Assembly (NCBI GenBank): GCA_030068145.1
Contig: JAPJBO010000439.1
Coordinates: 120,402 to 184,401, forward strand
Source of the DNA: Diplonema papillatum
Taxonomy: Eukaryota; Euglenozoa; Diplonemea; Diplonemida; Diplonemidae
Reading direction: 5' to 3'
DNA: 64,000 nucleotides
Shown here one piece after another: positions 55,487 through 64,000 of the stretch. Below the pieces are notes generated by a model that made no database searches, was not told the origin of the DNA, and saw only the letters and a program-made list of their open reading frames with translations. The stretch's first letter is position 1. The number at the start of each line of letters is the position of its first letter. The position numbers and the translations under genes were made by a program.

Positions 55487-55671
55487 ACCGGGACGGGGGC
55501 CTTTTTTCGTTTGCCAAAAAGTTGGGCATCTCTCCGGTTCGAGGATCCCGTATCCGGATTCTCGACATCTACTATTGGCCAGCAGCCGTCCGTCAATCTG
55601 CTCGGCGTCGCACGATCTGTTCTGCTTGCGGGCCCCGCCTTGCGGTTGGTGACGCCGCCGGCTCACAACAA

Positions 55672-55972
55672 GAGAAGAAGAAGAAGAAAAAGGCCGCTCC
55701 GGGTCCAGGAACGTGACGGTCAACCACAGCTTGCAAGGCTTGAGTCGGAGGCAGCACAGTGCCACAACCCCGTCCGCTCTGCCCTGTGGCTGACCGTCTC
55801 GACGAGCTTGTGTTCAGCGCAAGCGCCAAGCCCCACGGTGCGCCACGCCTTGATGCTTTAGTTTGGGAAATCGGTAGCCACTTGACCCGTAGGCCCGTGG
55901 CTCTGCAGTACCGCCGAACACGTGAAGCTTGGCTCCCGTGCAGCAGGCTTTCCCTGGTACCCTCGAACCAGT
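55672..55972 (+). mobile_element. S1 SINE-like element with 13-bp target duplication
   Basis: CGGCTCACAACAA stands at 55659-55671 and 55973-55985. The right copy of this target sequence ends in the CAA that is also the first trinucleotide of the tyrosine-recombinase retroelement, so the larger element inserted at the very edge of S1. Confidence 0.85.
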
Positions 55973-55982
55973 CGGCTCACAA

Positions 55983-56248
55983 CAATTTTATTTCCCTTCT
56001 CTGGGGAAGAGCTGCCGCGCCAAACCTCGCTTCTTTGTACCACATGCGGAGAAAAGAGAAAGAGAGACATAAATAGAGACAGAGAGGGTTTGGAGGAGGA
56101 CGCTGGCGTGCGTCGGGGCCAGTGAGAAGCACCGGCCACCTTGCTAGATACATCCTGCCGCGGAAAAGGAGCCCTTTCATTCGCTGGGGTCAGCACCCCT
56201 GCGGAGGCCCTCTTCCGTGTGCCTTCACGCGGAAGGAAACAGTAGGCA
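55983..56248 (-). repeat. Split direct repeat B2 (266 bp)
   Basis: It matches 57386-57651 over its whole length by eye. Outer boundary CAATTTTATTTCCC, inner boundary ACAGTAGGCA. Confidence 0.92.
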
Positions 56249-56394
56249 GGATTGTATCGGTCTGTGTTGAGCAAGGATTTCTTCTTCCTTGTCGCACAAG
56301 GGGAAAGGAGGAGGAAAACAGAAGATCCAGGGCAGTGCGGAGGGGATGCAGTAATCACGCTTCCAGCCTCATGCACGCACGTGCCCGATGCCCT

Positions 56395-57105
56395 CTGTGG
56401 AGCGGAAGGAAGTCAGCCCTCTGCTGAGGGGAAAAGCTGCATAGCCCTCTGCGGAGGGAAAAGCAACGTCATTTCCCGCACGGGAAGCCCGCCCTCTGCT
56501 GAGGGGAAAACGCTGCACGATGCCACCCCTGCTGGGGAGCCCTCTGCGGAGGGAGCGCGACGTCATTTCCCGCACGGGGAAGCCAGCCTCTGCTGAGGGG
56601 AAAACGCTGCACGATGCCACCCCTGCTGGGGAGCCCTCTGCGGAGGGAGCGCGACGTCATTTCCGCACGGGGAAGCCAGCCCTCTGCTGAGGGGAAAACG
56701 CTGCACGATGCCACCCCTGCTGGGGAGCCCTCTGCGGAGGGAGCGCGACGTCATTTCCCGCACGGGGAAGCCCGCCCTCTGCTGAGGGGAAAACGCTGCA
56801 CGATGCCACCCCTGCTGGGGAGCCCTCTGCGGAGGGAGCGCGACGTCATTTCCCGCACGGGGAAGCCAGCCCTCTGCTGAGGGGAAAACGCTGCACGATG
56901 CCACCCCTGCTGGGGAGCCCTCTGCGGAGGGAGCGCGACGTCATTTCCCGCACGGGGAAGCCAGCCCTCTGCTGAGGGGAAAACGCTGCACGATGCCACC
57001 CCTGCTGGGGAGCCCTCTGCGGAGGGAGTGCGACGTCATTTCCCGCACGGGGAAGCCAGCCCTCTGCCGAGGGGAAACGCTGCACGATGCCATCGGGGGA
57101 CCCTC
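56395..57105. repeat. 95-bp tandem array inside the retroelement
   Basis: About 7.4 units of 94-96 bp. Each holds three small palindromes (CCCTCTGCTGAGGGG, CCCCTGCTGGGG, CCCTCTGCGGAGGG) and one GCGACGTCATTTCCC block. It lies between A2 and B2. The frames over it have a Pro/Arg/Ala-rich pattern and are not genes. Confidence 0.95.
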
Positions 57106-57161
57106 GCGGAGGGAAGAAGTTCATGGCGCGATACCCTCATCGCATTGGGAGGGAGGGAGGG

Positions 57162-57388
57162 AACTTTTTTAAGCCCGGCGGAGGTCAACTGACCGGAGCT
57201 ACCGGGGAGAGTGTGCTTACGTTGTGTGGTAACCTGATACGTTCGTGTGGTATGCGTCGATTGTCTAATGAGCTTGAAGCCCCGCATGGGCGCTTTGTTC
57301 CGTGCTGTGGGCGCCGCCCGATGCACGCGGTGATTCGTTTGCGACAATAAAACCTGAGGGAAAAAGACTGCGTGTTTATCCCTCTCAA
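57162..57388 (-). repeat. Split direct repeat A2 (227 bp)
   Basis: It matches 61414-61640. It overlaps B1 by CAA at 57386-57388, the presumed recombination core. Confidence 0.92.
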
Positions 57389-57651
57389 TTTTATTTCCCT
57401 TCTCTGGGGAAGAGCTGCCGCGCCAAACCTCGCTTCTTTGTACCACATGCGGAGAAAAGAGAAAGAGAGACATAAATAGAGACAGAGAGGGTTTGGAGGA
57501 GGACGCTGGCGTGCGTCGGGGCCAGTGAGAAGCACCGGCCACCTTGCTAGATACATCCTGCCGCGGAAAAGGAGCCCTTTCATTCGCTGGGGTCAGCACC
57601 CCTGCGGAGGCCCTCTTCCGTGTGCCTTCACGCGGAAGGAAACAGTAGGCA
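57386..57651 (-). repeat. Split direct repeat B1 (266 bp)
   Basis: It directly follows the RT/RNase H stop, with 41 bp between. The junction with A2 represents the joined ends of a circle. Confidence 0.92.
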
Positions 57652-57692
57652 TTATTTAAAGACGCCGCGCCCCCCTCCCCCCCCTCAATCTC

Positions 57693-59303
57693 TCAGTCTC
57701 TGGTGTCCAGGTCGGCGACCATGTTCTCGCCCGGAACCAGATGGGTGAGCACGTCCGCATCGCGCAGGCGCTCCTGCATCTCAACGATGAGGCGGTTTTC
57801 CGCTGGGTGCGGGGACGCAAGCTTTCGGTGGCGGCTCTCGGCCGTGCTGTTGTCGTGGAAGACATCCAGCGTCACCCACCCAGTCGTGACGTGTCGAGCC
57901 AGCAGGACGCCAAGAATCGCCGTCACCAGCTCGCGCCGCCGAATCGGCGTCGGCGGAGCCAGCCTCGCCAGCCGATCCTTCCATCTCCAGCTCTCGCGAG
58001 CGAGGACGGTCCGTCGCGTCGGATCCAGGACGACCACCCCACCTCCCTGGTCGGATGCGTCCGTCCAGACGTGCACTCGCCGCGCTGGGCGCCTGACTCT
58101 GCGGGGGGAAGCGTCCCCCAGCCAGCGATCACCAGCTTCCAGCTCCGCGAGCAGCTCCTGCGGGAGCTCCACGAGCGTGTCCCAGTCGCGGTAGGTGAGG
58201 CACCTGCCACTCACCAGTCGGCTCGCACGCAGCAGCCCGGGATACGCCGCCGCCGGGGACCTCATGACGTACAGTGCCCAGCGCAGGCACCCGATACGCT
58301 GTGCCAGGGCCCGGAAGGACGTCACGCGTTGCGGCTTGTTCGCGCGGCAGACTGCTGCCCATTCCCGCGGGATCGCGATCGTCTTTGTAGCTAGGTCCAG
58401 ATCCAGACCGTTGAAGGTACCGACTTGCGAGGGGCCTTGCGCCTTGTCCTCCCGGATCTGGATCCTGGTGTCGGCAAGCACGGCCCTCAGGCTCCGCTCG
58501 TCCCGGACGACGTCGGACCTTGTCCAGCCCCCGTAGGCTATGTCGTCGTAGATCGCCAGACTGCGGCTTCCGATGCCGGCCAGTCGGCGGACCCCCAGGG
58601 TCGTCAGCTGGGCGATCGCCGGCGCGCGCGCAATGCCCGGGACGGCTATCCGGAAGACGTAGTACGCGTTGGCCGCCCTAAACCCCAGGTAGTCCGCCAG
58701 CGCGTCGGACACCGGAAGCTGGTAGAAGTAGCCCAGCAGGTCTAGGGTCGCGAACCAAGCGTGGTCCAGGACGAAGCCCTCCACATCCCTGAGCGACGGG
58801 GTGATGGGGGACAGCGGTTGGGAGGTGCGGCTGTCAAAGGGCCTGCCATCGATCAGCAGACGGGTCTCTTCCTTCCCCTTTTTCGGGATTTTGAACACCT
58901 TCAGAGTGATCCGCGGCCTCTTTTCGACTCTCCTAACGACGCCACTCTGCAGCATCACCGCCAGGTCGGCCTCAGTGATGTCCGAGCTCGGTGGAGCGTG
59001 GTGCCTCTCGTGCGAGAGGAGCATGGGCTCTCGCGTCAGCTGGCGCAGGACGCGAATCTCGTCCTCCCACAGGCCTCGCTCGACCTTCCCGTAGTCGGCC
59101 TTTGTGACCGGCATGGTGTCGATGGGCCCGCGGGACGTTCTGTACACCGGGCTCGGTGCCTTCGTGTACGTCCTCGATGCCAGTTCCGATAGCGCCTCTT
59201 CCTGAGCCCGAACCCCTTCGACGTGCGTGCTCACGTCCCCGCGCAGCAGCCAGTCTTCCAAGGTCACCGCCCTGTCGAAGTCGGCCTCGCTCTGCTCGCC
59301 CAT
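57693..59303 (-). CDS. Reverse transcriptase / RNase H
   Basis: The product is 536 residues from the first Met in this frame. The frame is open further upstream to 60491, but there it only shadows the recombinase. RT motif A is TLDLLGYFYQLPV (Asp188). The active-site pair is SLAIYDDIAYGG (Asp253/254), with Ile where most RTs have Tyr or Phe. RNase H follows with WTDASDQGG (Asp415), RRRELV (Glu458), FHDNSTAE (Asp484) and a C-terminal LVPGENMVADLDTRD (Asp531) comparable to the last motif of DIRS-type RNase H. The frame is -1 relative to the recombinase. Translation must come from frameshifting, from the internal ATG, or from a spliced RNA. About 50 residues between the YR stop and this Met (with TSTFCPEYAQDLKSSHPLRD) are also open and may belong to it. 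Confidence 0.9.
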   Translation of the reverse strand: MGEQSEADFDRAVTLEDWLLRGDVSTHVEGVRAQEEALSELASRTYTKAPSPVYRTSRGPIDTMPVTKADYGKVERGLWEDEIRVLRQLTREPMLLSHERHHAPPSSDITEADLAVMLQSGVVRRVEKRPRITLKVFKIPKKGKEETRLLIDGRPFDSRTSQPLSPITPSLRDVEGFVLDHAWFATLDLLGYFYQLPVSDALADYLGFRAANAYYVFRIAVPGIARAPAIAQLTTLGVRRLAGIGSRSLAIYDDIAYGGWTRSDVVRDERSLRAVLADTRIQIREDKAQGPSQVGTFNGLDLDLATKTIAIPREWAAVCRANKPQRVTSFRALAQRIGCLRWALYVMRSPAAAYPGLLRASRLVSGRCLTYRDWDTLVELPQELLAELEAGDRWLGDASPRRVRRPARRVHVWTDASDQGGGVVVLDPTRRTVLARESWRWKDRLARLAPPTPIRRRELVTAILGVLLARHVTTGWVTLDVFHDNSTAESRHRKLASPHPAENRLIVEMQERLRDADVLTHLVPGENMVADLDTRD

Positions 59304-59458
59304 GTCGCCCCGTAACCGGCTTTCCCCCCATGCGAGCAGGCGGTCCAGATACCCGGCTGCCCCGGGATGGCGGCTGTTTGCCCAGTCCCGCAGGGGATGC
59401 GAGCTCTTCAGGTCCTGTGCGTACTCGGGGCAGAACGTGCTCGTCCTGGCCGCACCCT

Positions 59459-60427
59459 TCACCTTGAGCACGCCATCAGGTCGCCGCTCACCGGCGTGTG
59501 GAGCAGCAGCGACGCGCGAGCCGTCCTCACGCTGTCCGGGGTCAGGCAGCCCCAGAGATAACGCTTCAACGTGTCCTTGGACTGGTGACGGGCCATGAGC
59601 AGGAGGTCCTCCCAGCCCGCCCCGCTTCTGGCCAGGTGCTGGAGCGCCCCTCTCTTCCAGCTGTGCTCTGCACAAACCGGGAACAGCTTCCTCGCTTCCC
59701 GCAACAGCTTCCTCGTCGTGGCCTCGGTGAAGCGAGCCCCCCGCTGCACCCACCTGCTTACTCGCAGCGCCACGCCCAGGGGGACCCGGTAAGTCACCTC
59801 TGACTCCCTCATACGAAGGCTCGCCTCCTTCGTGGTCCACCACGAAACTCGGAGCAGACCCGGCCCCACGATGACCACGTCTGTCGGGGCCAGGGCCCGC
59901 AGGTCCGCCATCCGCAGCGCTCCCGCCCACGCCAGGCAGGCAGCCACCGTCACCTGCTCGTCGCCGCCCCTGACCAGCCCCTCGACGAGGGTCCGTTGCT
60001 GCTCCAGCGTGATCGGGGGGGCATGCGCCGGCACTTCCCTGCGCTCGAGCCTGGCTTTGAGGATGGCCTTCTTCATGGCCGCCAGATCCCCCGACGGCAC
60101 CCCGAGCTTCGCCCCCAGCACCTCGACGTACTTGCCGACGGAGGCCGTGCGCATCTCGCCGGTCCTCGGCCTGCCTCTCTGCCCCGGCACCCTCGCGACG
60201 TACGCTTCCAACTGCTCCTGTGTCATGCCCTTGCCGAGCATGGCGGTCGCGAACGCCTTGATTCTCAGCGCGGGGGGAGCCGCCTGCAACCCCGCCACGG
60301 CTGTGAACCGCGTCAGCGACGCCACGATCGACGCCCGCTGCGCCGTCGTCTTCTTCGAGGTCGCGCCGCCCTCGAAAACCGCGACCCGCCTCTCCCACGC
60401 GGCAAACCCCCCTCTCTGGGAGGGGAG
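59459..60427 (-). CDS. Tyrosine recombinase, in frame with gag behind a UGA
   Basis: The region is open directly from the codon after the gag stop and there is no ATG at its start. It is 322 residues, of which the last 288 begin at a GTG (60325). Counting from that GTG, the catalytic set is Arg138 (GALRMADL), Lys166 (WWTTKE), His221 (HSWKRG), His247 (MARHQS) and Tyr256 (KRYL), with normal spacing. In the second box the usual Arg three residues after His is Lys224, followed by Arg225. This family (DIRS/Ngaro/PAT recombinases, lambda-integrase fold) joins a circular DNA to the target. Its position before RT differs from DIRS1, PAT and Ngaro, where it follows RT. The lack of a start codon suggests expression as a gag fusion by UGA readthrough. 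Confidence 0.9.
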   Translation of the reverse strand, partial: LPSQRGGFAAWERRVAVFEGGATSKKTTAQRASIVASLTRFTAVAGLQAAPPALRIKAFATAMLGKGMTQEQLEAYVARVPGQRGRPRTGEMRTASVGKYVEVLGAKLGVPSGDLAAMKKAILKARLERREVPAHAPPITLEQQRTLVEGLVRGGDEQVTVAACLAWAGALRMADLRALAPTDVVIVGPGLLRVSWWTTKEASLRMRESEVTYRVPLGVALRVSRWVQRGARFTEATTRKLLREARKLFPVCAEHSWKRGALQHLARSGAGWEDLLLMARHQSKDTLKRYLWGCLTPDSVRTARASLLLHTPVSGDLMACSR

Positions 60428-61390
60428 TCACCCGTTTTTTGTCCTGCGGGAGACGGGCCCGTGCGAGAAACGGCAGTCCACCCTTGTGCATCTGCCTGCT
60501 TTGAAATTGCGGCAGGCCGGCGCCTGACGCGGAGGGACCCCCCGAGCGCGGGGCGGAACCGACTTGGGCGCCGCCTTAAACTGCGCCGTGAACCGGCGCC
60601 GGGCCTGCCGCACTCTCTCGGGCAGAAGTTCCACCCTCAGCACGTCGCGCATCACTAGCGCTGCGCTGGGGTCGCGGGTCTCGTACTCCGCGTTCTGCTC
60701 CTCGTAGGAGTGGAAGAGCCCCCCCAGGCGGAGGATCCACATTCGTTTCGGGGGACCGGATTCCCCGCGGCGCAGGCGGACGAGGTCACGGACCCGTTCC
60801 GTGACATCGTCCCGCCTGTCCTGCAGCTGTTGGTTCCCTTTGAACCTGTACAGCCTTCGGACTGCGTCCTCAAACCCCCGCATGTTTGCCGCCGTCGGCT
60901 GCATTGTTCTCCACCGCTCCGGGTCGAGGAACGCGAAGTCGTCATCGTCGTCATCGTCGCCGACGTCCTGCCCCGCGACTGCCGCGCCATCCAGCAGCGC
61001 GAGCACCTCGCGCTCGTCTTCGAGGCTGCCCAGCTCCCGCTGCAGCGTCGGGCCCAGGCCCGCCCAGAACCCTGGGTCCTGCTCGTCAAAGGCGAGAAAG
61101 ATTTCTTCCGCCCTCGCCCTCGGCAGGCCGGGCATGAGCTCGGCCGGCATCAGTGGTACCCCCCCCTCTCCCGGTAGCTCCTCTCCGCCTCTTGGCCTCT
61201 TGGCCTCCTTCTCCGCCTCGTCCTGCTCACGTGCCCTCTTCTGGGCAGCGCCGATCTCCCTCTCGGCGGCTTCAACTTCGGCCTCACGCCGGGCCAGGCC
61301 TGCCTCGAGATCGAGAAGGCGCTTCTCCAGGAGAGCCAGCCCCTCCGCGTCCCTCTGCAGGGCGTTCTGCTGTTGCTGCTTGGGGGGCAT
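60428..61390 (-). CDS. Gag-like protein with CCCH zinc finger
   Basis: The product is 320 residues from ATG. A glutamine run and a coiled coil (about 15-66, highly charged) are followed by a basic KRPR, an acidic run of seven Asp (about 145-151), a central helical region and, at 293-310, Cys-x7-Cys-x4-Cys-x3-His, close to CCCH fingers that bind RNA. The stop is UGA in the context GGG UGA CUC. The next reading frame continues without another stop into the recombinase. A1 begins 24 bp upstream of the start. It is assigned as gag by position and features, not by sequence likeness to a known gag. Confidence 0.8.
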   Translation of the reverse strand: MPPKQQQQNALQRDAEGLALLEKRLLDLEAGLARREAEVEAAEREIGAAQKRAREQDEAEKEAKRPRGGEELPGEGGVPLMPAELMPGLPRARAEEIFLAFDEQDPGFWAGLGPTLQRELGSLEDEREVLALLDGAAVAGQDVGDDDDDDDFAFLDPERWRTMQPTAANMRGFEDAVRRLYRFKGNQQLQDRRDDVTERVRDLVRLRRGESGPPKRMWILRLGGLFHSYEEQNAEYETRDPSAALVMRDVLRVELLPERVRQARRRFTAQFKAAPKSVPPRARGVPPRQAPACRNFKAGRCTRVDCRFSHGPVSRRTKNG

Positions 61391-61413
61391 CGCAACTTGG
61401 GGAAACTTGGGGT

Positions 61414-61640
61414 AACTTTTTTAAGCCCGGCGGAGGTCAACTGACCGGAGCTACCGGGGAGAGTGTGCTTACGTTGTGTGGTAACCTGATACGTTCGTGT
61501 GGTATGCGTCGATTGTCTAATGAGCTTGAAGCCCCGCATGGGCGCTTTGTTCCGTGCTGTGGGCGCCGCCCGATGCACGCGGTGATTCGTTTGCGACAAT
61601 AAAACCTGAGGGAAAAAGACTGCGTGTTTATCCCTCTCAA
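61414..61640 (-). repeat. Split direct repeat A1 (227 bp)
   Basis: This is the upstream end of the element. The outer end is CCCTCTCAA (plus strand) and it is followed by GAAAAAAAAAAAACAAAAG of the host. The promoter is expected here, but no motif is evident. Confidence 0.9.
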
Positions 61641-61954
61641 GAAAAAAAAAAAACAAAAGCGAAGTTGTCGTCGAGAAAAAGAACAGGCCCGACTTGGCGT
61701 GAGCACCCGAATCTTTGGACCAGATAATGGGCGCAGTAGAGCCAGGAAGGTCGACGGCAACTCGTCCCACCGAAACGTGCCGCGCAGGCCCGACATTGTA
61801 CCGCCGCCCCTGAGCCAGCCCACCTCTATTTCCCGGAAGTGCACCGGATTGCCTGCTGCCGTCTATCAGAGTCTTCAGCAGTCTATCACCAGCGGCTAAT
61901 GCAGGCATATATTCTGCATTCTAACCTCACCTTCAGCAGTCGTAACAGCACACG

Positions 61955-62135
61955 TGAGCCGGTCCATCCCCTCTTGATAGACCGTGATAGACCGAAGAAT
62001 ACAGCACCGGGCAATTCGATGCAGCTCTAGGGACTAGGGATGGACCTGATAGACCGTGGTGGACCGTGATTCACTGTGATAAACAGCGGCAGGCACTTCG
62101 ATGCAGTTTCAAGAGATAGGGACGGACCGGCTCAA
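61955..62135 (+). mobile_element. M-A element, copy 2
   Basis: This is the partner of 857-1037. CACG stands directly outside each end. Confidence 0.7.
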
Positions 62136-63550
62136 CACGGTATACGCTGGTGACTGATGCAGGCCATCGCTACAGTTATTCTGCGTTTTAATCTCCTAAA
62201 CTATCTCAAGCTGCCACAGTCTAGCAGCAGGGGGTGAACTGGCCCCCTTCCCCGATAACGGAATTTCAAACTGCGAGGGGCACCGAGAGAAGGGAGGCGC
62301 AACGCACGATTCCACCGTCCAATGTCCGACCAGAGAATGCACATGGGGCCTGCTGCGCGGAGATCCGCGGACGGAGCCTCGGGGTATGAGAACATACCGT
62401 TTCGCGCGTTCTGTGCTTTTCCCACTCGTTCGGAGGGAATGCAGAACTGAATCGGCCATGTGCTAATGAAAGTGCAGTCAAGACCGTTCCTCCTCCATGG
62501 ACTCGTTCCAGATCCGAGTTAGCACACTCGCATTCGGACGATCAAATTGCCAAGGTCCAGAAAGGAACCTCGCGGCTGCGAGCCACCGTATTCCGCTAGC
62601 GCGTGCCACACCCCCCCGTGGCGAAACGGAACGGAGGTAGAAAATTATGTGGGAGGGTATGGAGCCTTGCACTCTCCCTTCTCTCTTCTTCTGCGAAGAA
62701 ACCCTCGTAGCGCACGTTTGACAAGCCTCTCTCTCTTGCACAAGGTGCGCTTTCCTCTCATCAAGCGGCCAGTATACTATACTGTGCCGGTCCCCCAAAA
62801 GCGAAGGAGTGGAACGCCTTCTTCACGGATCGCTGCTTCTTCTCATGTCGATTCGTGCCTGACCCGTGTGGGCCAGCCAAAATCATATGGTAGAACTTGT
62901 CCAACAGCCACTTGACGTAAGCATCCAACAAGCACTCAAAAAATGCAGCAATCTGCCTGACCCCTCCCCCCCACAGAAGTGGGAGGGGGGTGGTCACCTC
63001 AGTTCCAGTCCGAAAACAGCAGCTACCGCCCACCCTCGCATTGCAACCAGGCCGAGACAGCGGAGCCACGAAGATTATTCGTCCCTCGTCGTTTCAGCTC
63101 TTTGGCCGCCTTTCATTCCTTACAGAGTCTTGTGCTCCCTTCTTTTTTTCCTCAAAGCCTCTAGGCAAAAATCCGTTTTTTTTTCGAGACATTGCAAGGT
63201 GTTCCAAAAAAGTAAGCCTGAGCAATGAGCGAACCAACACCAAACTGAAGACTCATGTCACTGTCACAGTTTACATGTCCGTGTTTCACATAGATCCCCA
63301 ACTCAAGACATACCAGGTGAAAAAGAAGAACAACCTGAAGAGAGGGCCCAACTCGGCCGGCTCAAAAAGAAAAAAGAAAGTCACTCACCTTTGTTCGAAG
63401 AAAACTTGCTGCTAGCGTTCAGCCTAAGATTAAGATAACTTTTAAACTGGACTCACATGGCCGTCCTCTCTGCAGACACTCAGGTTTTGCGCTGATACGA
63501 CGCTACCCCTCTTGAAACACGGACCAAGGCGTCTACCACGTGCCGAGGCT
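62136..63550. other. No supported gene
   Basis: Short frames exist on both strands. The longest minus frames (62478-62798 and 62761-63069) have some protein-like stretches, for example DAYVKWLLDKFYHMILAG, but no start context, motif or repeat support. 63150-63200 repeats the CCTCTAGGCAAAAA block of 1240-1265 and 25470-25500. Confidence 0.5.
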
Positions 63551-63704
63551 TACACAGAGGAGTCCAGCCTCGAAAGCTGGAGTTGAAGAGGCTGCGTTCG
63601 AGTCACACTCGAAGACGCGTGTAAATGTACACCCGAAAAGCTGGTGTAATGCCCGCTTTTCTGCTCTAAAGCCCGCGTCTGAGGCTGGACTTCAGTCCGT
63701 GTAG
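63551..63704. mobile_element. M-B element, diverged
   Basis: The left end is GAGGAGTCCAGCCTCGAAAG and the right end GAGGCTGGACTTCAG with GTGTAG. 63705-64000 has nothing I can name. Confidence 0.6.
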
Positions 63705-64000
63705 TACACACCAGGCAGAATCTCACAAACAAACGAAAGGTCGAAGACACGTTCTCCCTCCCTTCTCTAGTCTCCGTTGAAATAAACACCAGACGACCAG
63801 AGAGAAAACGTGCGATTCAACGTGTACAAGATTTGCGAAAAAAACATTGGCGCGTGAGCGGCGTTCGGTTTCCATCTACCGCGCCTCAGCAACGCAGCCG
63901 GCAACGATCACGAAAAGAACAAGCCCCCTCCCCAGAAAGGCTGGCACGCAGTTTGCGCGCAGATTTTGCTTTTTTCGCGGAGTGGCCCCCGTGGACAAGG

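Larger units (their letters stand above)
55983..61640 (-). mobile_element. Complete tyrosine-recombinase retrotransposon with split direct repeats
   Basis: The 5658-bp element is read on the minus strand as A1 (61640-61414), gag, YR, RT/RNase H, B1 (57651-57386), A2 (57388-57162), tandem array, B2 (56248-55983). This A-core-B/A-B arrangement is the split-direct-repeat plan known from PAT, Ngaro and Kangaroo-type DIRS-order elements, which integrate through a circular intermediate. Tyrosine-recombinase elements make no staggered-cut duplication, and none is seen: the CAA trinucleotide (TTG on the element's strand) is shared by B start, A end and the target. All three gene products look intact and the repeat pairs match in length, so this is a young and possibly active copy. 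No methyltransferase domain of the DIRS1 type is present. Confidence 0.92.

Noticed and set aside
56395..57105. CRISPR-like regular repeat
   Set aside because: The whole 95-bp unit is repeated without unique spacers, in a eukaryotic retroelement.
59460..60491. First 345 or so residues of the 932-residue minus frame ending in RT
   Set aside because: This part runs in the -1 frame over the recombinase and gag end and has a Gly/Arg/Ala-rich composition typical of a shadow frame.
57741..60658. Long plus-strand frames (up to 231 residues) and extra minus frames across the retroelement
   Set aside because: They are shadows of GC-rich gag, YR and RT genes whose minus-strand products have full catalytic motifs.

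Overview
The window is nuclear DNA from a eukaryote, most likely a unicellular alga or another protist. The support is one gene with spliceosomal introns (GTATGT donor, TACTAAC branch site, CAG acceptor), retroelements, poly(A)-tailed interspersed repeats, and protein-coding genes that occupy only a few percent of the sequence. The species cannot be fixed from the sequence. The strong introns with a TACTAAC box recall yeasts and cyanidiophyte red algae, but I see no decisive marker.

Protein-coding content I can support: a three-pass membrane protein (2588-3292) with repeatedly duplicated 3' remnants up to about 4460; a stand-alone SPX-domain protein with two introns (7242-8723); a small unknown ORF with decaying tandem copies (10758-11470); a Pho80/U-type cyclin (30016-30552); two related tails of a basic protein with a conserved acidic C-terminus (4796-5288 and 24992-25263); and weaker candidates at 31829-32113, 32399-32968 and 52399-52875. 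An SPX protein and a Pho80-type cyclin are both parts of phosphate signalling in other eukaryotes. Their presence 21 kb apart is noteworthy, but they are separate genes.

At the right end lies a complete tyrosine-recombinase retrotransposon, 55983-61640, read on the minus strand. It has split direct repeats in the order A1 - gag - YR - RT/RNase H - B1/A2 - 95-bp tandem array - B2. The A copies are both 227 bp and the B copies both 266 bp, and B1 and A2 overlap by a trinucleotide. The recombinase precedes the reverse transcriptase and lies in the same frame as gag, separated only by a UGA. The RT frame is at -1 to the recombinase.

Most of the rest is a patchwork of short interspersed families. 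I name them here for reference: S1 (about 280-300 bp, SINE-like, 10-18 bp target duplications); T1, T2, T3 and T4 (retroposons that start on the plus strand with a T-run, so they read as poly(A)-tailed on the minus strand); M-A, M-B and M-C (inverted-repeat elements like MITEs); P (a 53-59 bp palindromic micro-element with 6-11 bp target duplications); G1 and H1 (200-270 bp repeats without clear ends); and K (a roughly 50-bp motif present in about 19 places). Larger structures are an almost perfect 2058-bp unit repeated exactly three times (42962-49135), a 450-bp duplication (16409-16858 and 33385-33834), and minisatellites with 7-, 22-, 43-, 48-, 95- and 111-bp periods. No rRNA, tRNA or CRISPR was found.
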